From positions 186,001-250,000 of the forward strand of contig NZ_FQZI01000004.1 in assembly GCF_900142035.1 (NCBI RefSeq): a stretch of DNA of 64,000 nucleotides, written 5' to 3'. A model generated the notes under the pieces. That model did no database searches and was not told the DNA's origin. It saw only the letters and a list, made by a program, of their open reading frames with translations. The position numbers and the translations under genes are program-made. Positions 51,895 to 58,889 of this stretch are shown here, piece after piece (the first letter of the stretch is position 1; each line of letters starts with the position of its first letter). The stretch is from Flavobacterium terrae. GTDB lineage: Bacteria > Bacteroidota > Bacteroidia > Flavobacteriales > Flavobacteriaceae.

Positions 51895-53604
51895 TTATTT
51901 GGGAATACTAATTTTTACTTTTAGACCATTACTGGTGGTATCAAAAGTAATGCTTCCGTTTATGTTTTGAATACGGTTTTCCGCATTCGCTATACCGCTT
52001 TTTTTAACCTGCTGCATTTCCATTCCCTTTCCGTTATCAGAATAATCAATAATTATATCATTTTTAGTATTTGTTAAACTTACAATTACTATACTAGCCT
52101 GACTGTGTTTTTTCATGTTCACCAAAAGCTCTTGTAAAACTCTAAATAGTGTTATTTTTTTGATTTCTGAAATACTACTCCAATTAATGTTTTCATCTTT
52201 CTTGATGATTACATTTTGTTTTGAAGACTTGTAACCGTTTATCATTTCGATCAGATTCTCAATAAAAGACTCCCCTGTTTCTATTGATTCGTTTTCTTTA
52301 GATATGTTTCTAGAACGCTGGTAAAGGTTATCTAATAAATTAATCAAAGTTTCTTTATTTTCAGGTTCTTCTATTTTTTTAGTCTCAACAAAAGACATGG
52401 TATGAAACACATCATTAGCCAACTCGTCGTGTACTTTTTTAGCAATTCTTGTCTCCGTTTGGTATGAGGCTTTTAATCGATCTTCCTTTCTTTTATTTTT
52501 AAAGTAATAGAAAAGAAAAATGATAATAATTACTAATACTACCGCACTGAAGCTCCAGAAATTAATTTCATTTTTGTTTTTTTGAAGTTGTAAATCATTT
52601 GCTGTTTTTTCATTTTTAAGCTTTAGGTTTTCTTCATTGACCAATCGAGCATCATAACGCATTTTTGCAAATTGGCTTTTTGCACTATTTCGTACTTGGG
52701 TAATACTATCATTTAACACCGCGTACTTTAAGGCAAAAGCACTATTATTTCCTGAAGTTTTTATCAATAACAATAAAGCTTCCAGTCGCTCATCAATACT
52801 ATTGTGTTTAGTCGACTCTTTATAGGCTTGCTGTGCAAAGCTTCTCGATTTCTGTAAATTGTATGGCAAATAATATTCCGACAAGTACAAATGACTTTCT
52901 ATACGACCATAAGAATCATCTTCCTTATTACTGATTGAAAGTGCTTGCTGCATTAAATCTAGTCCTTTTTCATTTTCCTTGAGTTTAGTAAAAGCATAGC
53001 CAAGGTTGTTCATATAAATAGCTTTGCGTTTTGGAAGGGTATCTAGAAATTTCCAAGTTAACACTTTACCCAAAAGATTAACAGATTTTTTATAATTTCC
53101 TTGTTTTGTATATACGTTAGCTATATTATTAAACGCAATGGCCTTAGTCAAGCTATCACTTGCTAATTGATAAGTTATATTATAATAACGAAGAGCATCT
53201 TCATAATTTTTTAATTCTTTTGCAGAAATTCCTAGCAAATTATTGGCTGCAGGTAAATATTCATTATCTTCTTTTATAAAGTGTAAAGCTTCTATTAAAT
53301 TATCCTCACTCCCAAAATAATCTCCCATGGTTTGCTGTGCTCTTGCCATTTGAAGCAAACAATAAGCGATGTTTTTCTTATTTTCTATTGAGTCAAAAGA
53401 AATTTTGGCTCTAGCATAGTAATAAAAAGCGCTATCGTATTTTGCTTGTGCATAATATGCGTCTGCTTTGTTTTGATAATCTGTTGCTTTTTTATTGTGT
53501 TCCTTAACAACGGTACTTTTTTGAACCATTTTCTCATCGGACTCATTGCAAGCCAAGAATAAAAAACAAAAAAATACACAAAATAAAAACGGGGAACGAT
53601 TCAT
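51895..53604 (-). CDS. TPR-containing sensor histidine kinase (HisKA_3), lipoprotein
   Basis: The 569-residue protein has a lipoprotein signal (FLFCVFFCFLFLAC). A periplasmic TPR array follows (KADAYYAQAKYDSAFYYYARAKISF, AFNNIANVYTKQGNYKKSV), then a coiled-coil and a membrane helix FWSFSAVVLVIIIIFLFYYF near 345-365. The HisKA_3 box KKVHDELANDVFHT has its phospho-His near 390, and the ATPase domain has MKKHSQASIVIV and DYSDNGKGM. The start at 53604 is preferred because the upstream 15 codons lack a signal. It is coupled to the NarL-type regulator and follows a small lipoprotein gene, probably part of the sensing unit. Confidence 0.85.
   Translation of the reverse strand: MNRSPFLFCVFFCFLFLACNESDEKMVQKSTVVKEHNKKATDYQNKADAYYAQAKYDSAFYYYARAKISFDSIENKKNIAYCLLQMARAQQTMGDYFGSEDNLIEALHFIKEDNEYLPAANNLLGISAKELKNYEDALRYYNITYQLASDSLTKAIAFNNIANVYTKQGNYKKSVNLLGKVLTWKFLDTLPKRKAIYMNNLGYAFTKLKENEKGLDLMQQALSISNKEDDSYGRIESHLYLSEYYLPYNLQKSRSFAQQAYKESTKHNSIDERLEALLLLIKTSGNNSAFALKYAVLNDSITQVRNSAKSQFAKMRYDARLVNEENLKLKNEKTANDLQLQKNKNEINFWSFSAVVLVIIIIFLFYYFKNKRKEDRLKASYQTETRIAKKVHDELANDVFHTMSFVETKKIEEPENKETLINLLDNLYQRSRNISKENESIETGESFIENLIEMINGYKSSKQNVIIKKDENINWSSISEIKKITLFRVLQELLVNMKKHSQASIVIVSLTNTKNDIIIDYSDNGKGMEMQQVKKSGIANAENRIQNINGSITFDTTSNGLKVKISIPK
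51942..51985 (-). promoter_or_regulatory. Regulon dyad and internal promoter ahead of the response-regulator gene
   Basis: Inside the 3' end of the kinase gene, on the - strand, TGCGG-AAAA-CCGTA (51972-51985) is followed after 22 nt by TACTTTTG (51942-51949), an exact TAnnTTTG box. It points toward the response-regulator start at 51884. Confidence 0.7.
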
Positions 53605-53657
53605 AATGATTCTTTCCCCGAATGTACTAATTCTTATTTTAAAACTCACAAAATTAA

Positions 53658-53900
53658 TTACGGTTTTGGAGGTTTGATAGGTACAACATCGTCTCCTGGT
53701 CCTGGCTCAGTAAGTTGATTAGTAGTAAGAGTATCATTGATAGAAATTGTATCTGTTTCTCTTAGCATCATATTAGACACTTGATTAAGATTCACTTTAC
53801 TTGCAGACTCATTTATTACACTATCAACGCTGTCAGTATCACACGATACCATATTATATCCTATAGTTGCTAGAGCAGCAACAAAAACTAAATTTCTCAT
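53658..53900 (-). CDS. Small lipoprotein upstream of the sensor kinase, 80 aa
   Basis: The start MRNLVFVAALATIGYNMVSC gives a lipobox with Cys20; the longer upstream frame would hide it and is rejected. The mature part is short and ends in a Pro-rich tail (TEPGPGDDVVPIKPPKP). No family is recognised. It lies 53 bp ahead of the kinase gene on the same strand and is probably part of the signalling operon, perhaps as the periplasmic sensor or a regulated target. Confidence 0.6.
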   Translation of the reverse strand: MRNLVFVAALATIGYNMVSCDTDSVDSVINESASKVNLNQVSNMMLRETDTISINDTLTTNQLTEPGPGDDVVPIKPPKP

Positions 53901-54067
53901 TTTTTTCCTTGTTAAAAAATTACATAGGTATGGCCGTCCGAACACCACTTTCAGATCTTTTAAAACCATCCCTAAAATTGCTTTTAGAGTACTCTGTTAT
54001 TTTTTTGGGAAGAAAAAAGTAGGTTCTCTCACAAAGGGTTATCTATACTTCCCTTATAAAATACCAA

Positions 54068-54110
54068 TGTGGAAAACCGTACTTAGTTTTGAACTAGTTT
54101 TGTACATTTG
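54068..54110 (+). promoter_or_regulatory. Regulon dyad and promoter of the 54267 gene
   Basis: TGTGG-AAAA-CCGTA (54068-54081) is followed after 21 nt by the exact box TACATTTG (54103-54110). No good -33 TTTG lies at the usual distance, which fits activator-dependent transcription. Confidence 0.75.
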
Positions 54111-54266
54111 TTCATATCGCGAAATAGAGCAAGAACTAATTCTGAAGCAAAGATGCCCCACATTTGCCGCTCTATTGATAGATTGCTCCTGTATTTCCGA
54201 TATTTCGGAGATTACAAAGACAGTTTTCCGATTATTCCAATTATTCCGATAAATTTTGAAGTGCTT
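54111..54266 (+). other. Structured 5' leader of about 150 nt
   Basis: Between the promoter box and the chosen start lies a leader with an 8-bp inverted repeat AATAGAGC (54123-54130) / GCTCTATT (54169-54176), and a further TCCGA-TATT-TCGGA stem-loop (54197-54210). The frame stays open through it, but its first start would be a TTG inside the -7 box, so it is read as untranslated. It may control translation of the next gene. Confidence 0.5.
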
Positions 54267-55166
54267 ATGAGTAAAACTACTTTTGAAGATTATAAAATTG
54301 CTATATGGAGAGAATTCGAAATCATTAAAAAAAATGATGTCACAGGATTTTTTTCAGACTTATCCCCAGCAATGGTCAGAGACTATTATGTACATCTTAT
54401 TGATAAAGGCTTATCGAAAGCAGATGAAGAAATAATGAAGTTGTTTTTTGAAACAAAAGAAAACGAATCATTAAAAAAGTCTGTAAATAATTCAAATACC
54501 GATAAGTTCAAACCAGTAATATCTTTTTTAACAGGGAAAACAAAAAATCCTGATAAAAAAATAAGAGTAGAATTAGCTGCCATTTTAATATCTTTCGAAC
54601 AAAGACCTCATCATATATTTTCAAAAATTGAACCAGTAAAAGAAGAAGACAATCTAGACATTAAACAGAAAATAGAGATTAAAGTAGATAACATTGAAGA
54701 AGGATTATCAAATAATTCCGATAATCTACCTCAAAAACCACTTGCAAAACATTTATCAAATCAGAAAAATCCTGAAAACCCAAAATTCTCAATAAAAAAA
54801 GTAACAATTGGTTTAGGAATATTGATAATAAGTTTTTTTATTGCCGCTTTTCTTTATGCCTATTTAAATCATAAAGACTGCCTAGAATGGAAAAATGATC
54901 GTTACGTCGAGGTTGATTGTAATGCTGGATCTAATGGATTTATTAACACTAATACAAAAATCGGTTTTGATGAAAATCTTCTCAAAATAAGAAAAATAAA
55001 TCCCACTGATACAACTTCTTATTTCAAAAATGGTAAAGCAACAATTTGGTATTGTAAAGATAATGATGGAAATATTGAACTGTTTAACACACCTGGATAT
55101 CATCCGGTCACCAATAAAACATTAAAACCCATTACTGAATATATTATTAATAAATATAATTTATAA
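54267..55166 (+). CDS. Unknown membrane protein with cytosolic N-terminus, 299 aa
   Basis: The protein starts MSKTTFEDYKIAIWREFEIIK and has a helical N-terminal part of about 170 residues with a KRPHHIF-like stretch and charged linkers. One membrane helix lies near 178-200 (TIGLGILIISFFIAAFLYAY). A short exported part ends with KATIWYCKDNDGNIELFNTPGYHPVTNKTL. The family is unknown to me. The ATG at 54267 is preferred over the upstream frame extension. It is driven by a regulon promoter, which makes it a possible effector or anti-phage partner of the CRISPR locus, though this is only context. Confidence 0.65.
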   Translation: MSKTTFEDYKIAIWREFEIIKKNDVTGFFSDLSPAMVRDYYVHLIDKGLSKADEEIMKLFFETKENESLKKSVNNSNTDKFKPVISFLTGKTKNPDKKIRVELAAILISFEQRPHHIFSKIEPVKEEDNLDIKQKIEIKVDNIEEGLSNNSDNLPQKPLAKHLSNQKNPENPKFSIKKVTIGLGILIISFFIAAFLYAYLNHKDCLEWKNDRYVEVDCNAGSNGFINTNTKIGFDENLLKIRKINPTDTTSYFKNGKATIWYCKDNDGNIELFNTPGYHPVTNKTLKPITEYIINKYNL

Positions 55167-55202
55167 ACAGAACCTTTATTAAATAAGACTATATCAATTT
55201 TT

Positions 55203-55237
55203 AAATGATTTCCGTTAACATCATTTAATTTTTTTTT
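55203..55237 (+). terminator. Terminator after the 54267 gene
   Basis: Stem AAATGAT / ATCATTT with a 10-base loop, followed by a run of nine T after two A bases. Confidence 0.75.
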
Positions 55238-55310
55238 GTTTCATAATATTTCTATAAAATAATTTGAAACCATTTTTGTGGCAAAATATTTGTTTCAAGT
55301 ATTTTGAAAC
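55238..55310 (+). promoter_or_regulatory. Promoter and GTTTCAA operators of the XRE regulator gene
   Basis: The inverted repeat GTTTCAA-N5-TTGAAAC (55292-55310) overlaps the expected start of transcription. Further half-sites are TTTGAAAC (55263-55270) and GTTTCAT (55238-55244). TTTG (55263-55266), 18 nt, then AATATTTG (55285-55292) form a near-consensus promoter. The layout suggests self-repression by the HTH protein encoded next. Confidence 0.6.
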
Positions 55311-55321
55311 ACAAGTAGTTT

Positions 55322-55867
55322 ATGAAACACAAAAAATCATTAAAAGAAACATTAGGTATACCGCAAGAAGAATTAGCAGCTTTGCTTGGTGTAACTCGAT
55401 CACAAATATCTATGTATGAATCTGGCAAGAGGGGATTACCTTTGACAGCTATGATTGAACTGACTAGCATGTTAACCTATATGGAGAAATCAAAAAGGAA
55501 CGATAAATTATTCAAGGAATATCAGGAAAACGAAAAACAACTTACCTTGAAACAACTGGAAAAAGAGTTACAAGAAACAGTTTACTTACAACTACTACTT
55601 GAAAAACGCATGAATGTTGTGCAAAAAATTAGAAACGAAAATCTTAATGCTCTACAATTACTTGACTATTTGGAGACTAAAATACCAAAAAAAAACAATA
55701 TTTTACATCAACATATTAAAAACAAAGCTTTGCTTCAATTAAAAAAGAACAGTGACTACCAGTTAGAAAGACTTGGCATTAAAAAAATGATATTAGAACT
55801 CCAGTCTAAAACATTGAAACAAAAGATCAAAACCATAAATAACGACAAGCCCAATGATTTGGTATAA
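55322..55867 (+). CDS. XRE-family HTH regulator with coiled-coil tail
   Basis: The 181-residue protein has a Cro/C1-type helix-turn-helix at 12-47 (GIPQEELAALLGVTRSQISMYESGKRGLP). A long, highly charged helical tail follows (KLFKEYQENEKQLTLKQLEKELQETVYLQLLLEKRMNVVQKIRNE), probably a coiled coil for oligomerisation. The promoter carries several GTTTCAA half-sites. The next gene, 121 bp downstream, encodes a similarly helical protein and may be its partner. Confidence 0.85.
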   Translation: MKHKKSLKETLGIPQEELAALLGVTRSQISMYESGKRGLPLTAMIELTSMLTYMEKSKRNDKLFKEYQENEKQLTLKQLEKELQETVYLQLLLEKRMNVVQKIRNENLNALQLLDYLETKIPKKNNILHQHIKNKALLQLKKNSDYQLERLGIKKMILELQSKTLKQKIKTINNDKPNDLV

Positions 55868-55988
55868 TTTTTAACTATAATTTATGTTTTTTCTTACAAA
55901 TAGTTAATCTTCTGCTAAATTCATTTTGGCTTAAACAAATCGGCATCTTGTTTGATATTTCTTACATATAATTTTAAAACTAAAAAAT

Positions 55989-56396
55989 ATGTATTCATTT
56001 AACAAGATTACACTAGCATCAGATTGCGATGTGTTATTAGCATGGGCAGAGAAAGAAAAAGCAGATTTAGCTTTTAAAAAATTCTCAGAGGAACGTATCA
56101 CAGCAAATTACAGCAGTACTTCGGTAGAAATTGAAGCAGTATTGCAAGGTGTATTAGCCGAAATTTCAGCTGTACAAACCGTTATTGATGTATTACCAGA
56201 AGGACCAACTAAGGAAAACGAAATCAAGCGAAAAATAAGACTGGAGTACAAGAAATTTTTGTTAGAAAACAGAAAAGACAGCTACGGTTCTGTAGCTTTA
56301 CTGGAAAAAGAACTGGATCTTGAACGTATCAATAAGGAACTTGCCGAAGTAGATTTATTTATTACTGGAATTACTGCTCATAAGGCCACATTGTAA
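55989..56396 (+). CDS. Helical protein of unknown function, 135 aa
   Basis: A soluble, almost wholly helical protein with a predicted long hairpin: LLAWAEKEKADLAFKKFSEERI, a middle helix VEIEAVLQGVLAEISAVQTVIDVLP and a charged C-terminal helix. No family is recognised. It follows the XRE regulator gene on the same strand and is followed by a G-U-rich terminator. Context suggests a partner or target of that regulator. Confidence 0.65.
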   Translation: MYSFNKITLASDCDVLLAWAEKEKADLAFKKFSEERITANYSSTSVEIEAVLQGVLAEISAVQTVIDVLPEGPTKENEIKRKIRLEYKKFLLENRKDSYGSVALLEKELDLERINKELAEVDLFITGITAHKATL

Positions 56397-56397
56397 A

Positions 56398-56434
56398 TCA
56401 AAAAAAGGGTGTCAGAAATGATGCTCTTTTTTTG
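56398..56434 (+). terminator. Terminator of the helical-protein gene
   Basis: Arms AAAAAAAGGGTGTCA and TGATGCTCTTTTTTT pair through several G-U wobbles, so the stem works as RNA on the + strand. A T-run ends it. Confidence 0.7.
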
Positions 56435-56552
56435 TATATACAAATTGAAATAACAATATTGAAAGTCCTCATATCAACACAGATTTACACTCGAGTGCAA
56501 CGACAGCCTAAGGAATCCGTGCAAAAGTTTCCAAACTAAGAGCGATAAAAAC

Positions 56553-56583
56553 AAAAGCTACAAAAGTAATTTTGTAGCTTTTT
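56553..56583. terminator. Hairpin terminator in the 56.4-56.7 kb gap
   Basis: AAAAGCTACAAAA / TTTTGTAGCTTTT with T-run, usable in both directions, probably ending the desaturase transcript. The rest of the 280-bp gap holds no gene. A tcgagagcctc word (56651-56661) resembles the 39.4-kb repeats. Confidence 0.75.
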
Positions 56584-56676
56584 AAAATTAGATTATAAGC
56601 ACGGAAAACATTTCCCCGCTATTGGTTTTTCATCTCAAAAGCGGTGACCTCGAGAGCCTCCGCCTCCGCAGACAAA

Positions 56677-57783
56677 TCAGTTCTTAATAAACCGTGCATA
56701 ATTAAGATTTGTGCTTATTTCTCTATCCAAACTACCGTTGCCCAATAATTTCAAAGCCGTCATATGCGACTTGAACGCACTGTAAACCGTTTTGTTTTCT
56801 CTGTAGGTTACACCATACTGAGCTGCAACTTCTTTAAGTATGTGGGTGAGTTTCTGATAATGGATATGACAAATATCAGAACGAAGGTGATGAATAATAT
56901 GAATATTCAATCCGCCAAAAAACCAATTCGACAGCTTGTTGTCAACTGAATAATCGGCAGTAGTTGCAAATACATGGTAAACATAATTTTCATATTCGTC
57001 ATTGTGATTTGGAAAATAAGTGGAATCGATAATATGGGTTGTCTGGAAAGTAAACGACATCACCAATCCAATCATGAATAAAGTAAAAACAAAAGTAAAA
57101 ACAATAAAAGACCATCCAAAAGGCAGCAACACTAATGGTAGTATAAGCATATACAAAAGATAAAATGCTTTGCCAATAAAGAGGATAATCCATTCAGATA
57201 CGGGATGTTTGACACCCTTTAAGTGTATGTTTTCTTTCATAAAAAAATATTTGAAATCTTTATAGAAAACATAATACAACAAATACAAACCGTAAATAAT
57301 GAAAGCATAATAATGTTGATACCTATGATAAGGTTTTAATTTCTGTTTGTCTGAAAGCCTGAAAAAGCCAGCCGTTTCGAGTGACATATCTTCATCTGTA
57401 ACATTTAAGCAAGAATGATGCCCCTGATGGTGCATGAAACGCCACATATAGGTATTCACCCCTAAAAGATCATAGCTGTAGGCCCACAATTTATTTATGT
57501 AGCTTTTTTTGGAAATTGCGTTATGTAAGGCATCATGGCCCACATTAAAAGAAAAGAAAATATGTCCCCATCCGTGAAAAACATACAACAAGAAAAAAGA
57601 TAATTTGTCAAAAGAAAATAAATAAATGAACAGGTACGAAAGTGACCACCATAACAAACCAGTAACCATTTTTATTTTCATGCTCCGGTTCGCTTTTACC
57701 GAAATATTATTTTCTTTAAAATAATTATTGATCCTTTCACGGAGTATTTGCGCGAATGAATCTTCAAAGGATGTTTGTGACAT
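56677..57783 (-). CDS. Membrane fatty-acid desaturase
   Basis: The 368-residue protein has the three His boxes of membrane desaturases: HDALH at 83-87, HHQGHH at 118-123 and HIIHH near 298-302. These hold the di-iron site that inserts a cis double bond into acyl chains. Four hydrophobic helices and the WRFMHHQGHH context fit the acyl-lipid or acyl-CoA type seen in Bacteroidota. An electron donor such as ferredoxin is not encoded nearby. Position of the double bond cannot be told from the sequence. The gene stands alone with its own terminator. Confidence 0.9.
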   Translation of the reverse strand: MSQTSFEDSFAQILRERINNYFKENNISVKANRSMKIKMVTGLLWWSLSYLFIYLFSFDKLSFFLLYVFHGWGHIFFSFNVGHDALHNAISKKSYINKLWAYSYDLLGVNTYMWRFMHHQGHHSCLNVTDEDMSLETAGFFRLSDKQKLKPYHRYQHYYAFIIYGLYLLYYVFYKDFKYFFMKENIHLKGVKHPVSEWIILFIGKAFYLLYMLILPLVLLPFGWSFIVFTFVFTLFMIGLVMSFTFQTTHIIDSTYFPNHNDEYENYVYHVFATTADYSVDNKLSNWFFGGLNIHIIHHLRSDICHIHYQKLTHILKEVAAQYGVTYRENKTVYSAFKSHMTALKLLGNGSLDREISTNLNYARFIKN

Positions 57784-57953
57784 AACAGTTTTTTCGTTTT
57801 TAGTTGTTTAGTCAACCAATATACAAACATCTGAATTTTCCTACAACAAGTATTTGTACGTGAATTTCAATTATTTATCAACCAGTCCTGCTAGCCCTGA
57901 TTTACAACCTTTGCAAAAACTAGAATCTTGTTTTAAAAGTTTATCCTGCTGCT

Positions 57954-57986
57954 TTTGCTATTACTAACTTGTATCGTATATTTTTG
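57954..57986 (+). promoter_or_regulatory. Promoter of the 58015 gene
   Basis: TTTG (57954-57957), 21 nt, then TATTTTTG (57979-57986), both exact. It lies 28 bases before the chosen ATG and rules out the longer frame from 57955. The preceding 170 bases after the desaturase start hold no clear feature. Confidence 0.7.
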
Positions 57987-58014
57987 TAGCACAAAAAAAT
58001 TGCCTTTTACTACT

Positions 58015-58713
58015 ATGAACCCTTCCTTTTCAGACAGCAACCAAATTGGGATAGTAGCTACTTTCTCTGCGCTTGTAGGTACTGCCTTTCAGGGAGAAAC
58101 CAATGCGCTCTGTTGGCACAGAAATTTAGATGGCGATTTTAAAGAGATTGTTTCCCACTTACGCCTAAAAGAAAATATAACCGTAGTTTCTCCCGACGAT
58201 CTAACCGCACTCCATCTAACCGAAAAAGGGAATAAGGCTCGTGAAATAATTTTAAATGATTTACAACTACTCACTGATTTTGGCGCTTCGCCAACGCTTA
58301 ATTTATTGAAGTGTTACGAGCGCGATGATGAATTTGATTTCATATCTACTGATGTGTATTCGTTTCATGTCGATCGTTCACCCATTGCAACAGATACTTT
58401 TTTGTGTACTTATCATGGAGCTTCAAGTGATATCATTGCTAATGCACACGCCATGCAAAAGGTTCTAATTCCAGAAATTAGAGCAAAGCTACAAGAACTA
58501 CACGATGGCCCTGCTGAAGAATTTGAAGACTTTTTGAAAGAACATTACTTCGATTTACATTATCAAGCACATGAGGACGCAGAACCTATTAACTTGGGCA
58601 TAGGGCACATTTGGAGACTGGCTGTAGACCATCCCAACCAACAAGTATTACCTTGCATTCATAGAGCACCAAAAGAAAATGAAGGAGAGTATCGGTTATT
58701 GTTAATTTGCTAG
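58015..58713 (+). CDS. Cytosolic protein, possibly DUF1826-like
   Basis: The 232-residue protein starts MNPSFSDSNQIGIVATFSALVG. It contains a SFHVDRSPIATDTFLCTYHGASS block and a GHIWRLAVDHPNQQVLPCIHRAP block with several conserved-looking His, Asp and Cys residues. This pattern recalls DUF1826 proteins (an HxD...H metal-site arrangement), but the match is from memory and weak. No signal or membrane segment. It has its own strong promoter and no operon partners. Confidence 0.6.
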   Translation: MNPSFSDSNQIGIVATFSALVGTAFQGETNALCWHRNLDGDFKEIVSHLRLKENITVVSPDDLTALHLTEKGNKAREIILNDLQLLTDFGASPTLNLLKCYERDDEFDFISTDVYSFHVDRSPIATDTFLCTYHGASSDIIANAHAMQKVLIPEIRAKLQELHDGPAEEFEDFLKEHYFDLHYQAHEDAEPINLGIGHIWRLAVDHPNQQVLPCIHRAPKENEGEYRLLLIC

Positions 58714-58852
58714 GTTTTTTTTGACCATTCGCTTTGCTCGGGTGAAATGTGTGCATACAAATGACTTCAGTTTGATAATAGAAACAACTTTTGTTTGATG
58801 AGTTTGTTGGCGAAAAATTTTTTCAGATTTTTTAAATTTGAAAGAAAAAGAT

Positions 58853-58860
58853 TACTTTTG
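58853..58860 (+). promoter_or_regulatory. Promoter -7 box of the peptidoglycan-hydrolase gene
   Basis: TACTTTTG matches TAnnTTTG exactly, 29 bases before the start codon. The -33 element is not convincing. Confidence 0.5.
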
Positions 58861-58889
58861 AACTTTAGCCAATTGCCTATATACAAGCC

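Noticed and set aside
54108..54266. Upstream extension of the 54267 gene
   Set aside because: Its only start is a TTG inside the promoter -7 box.
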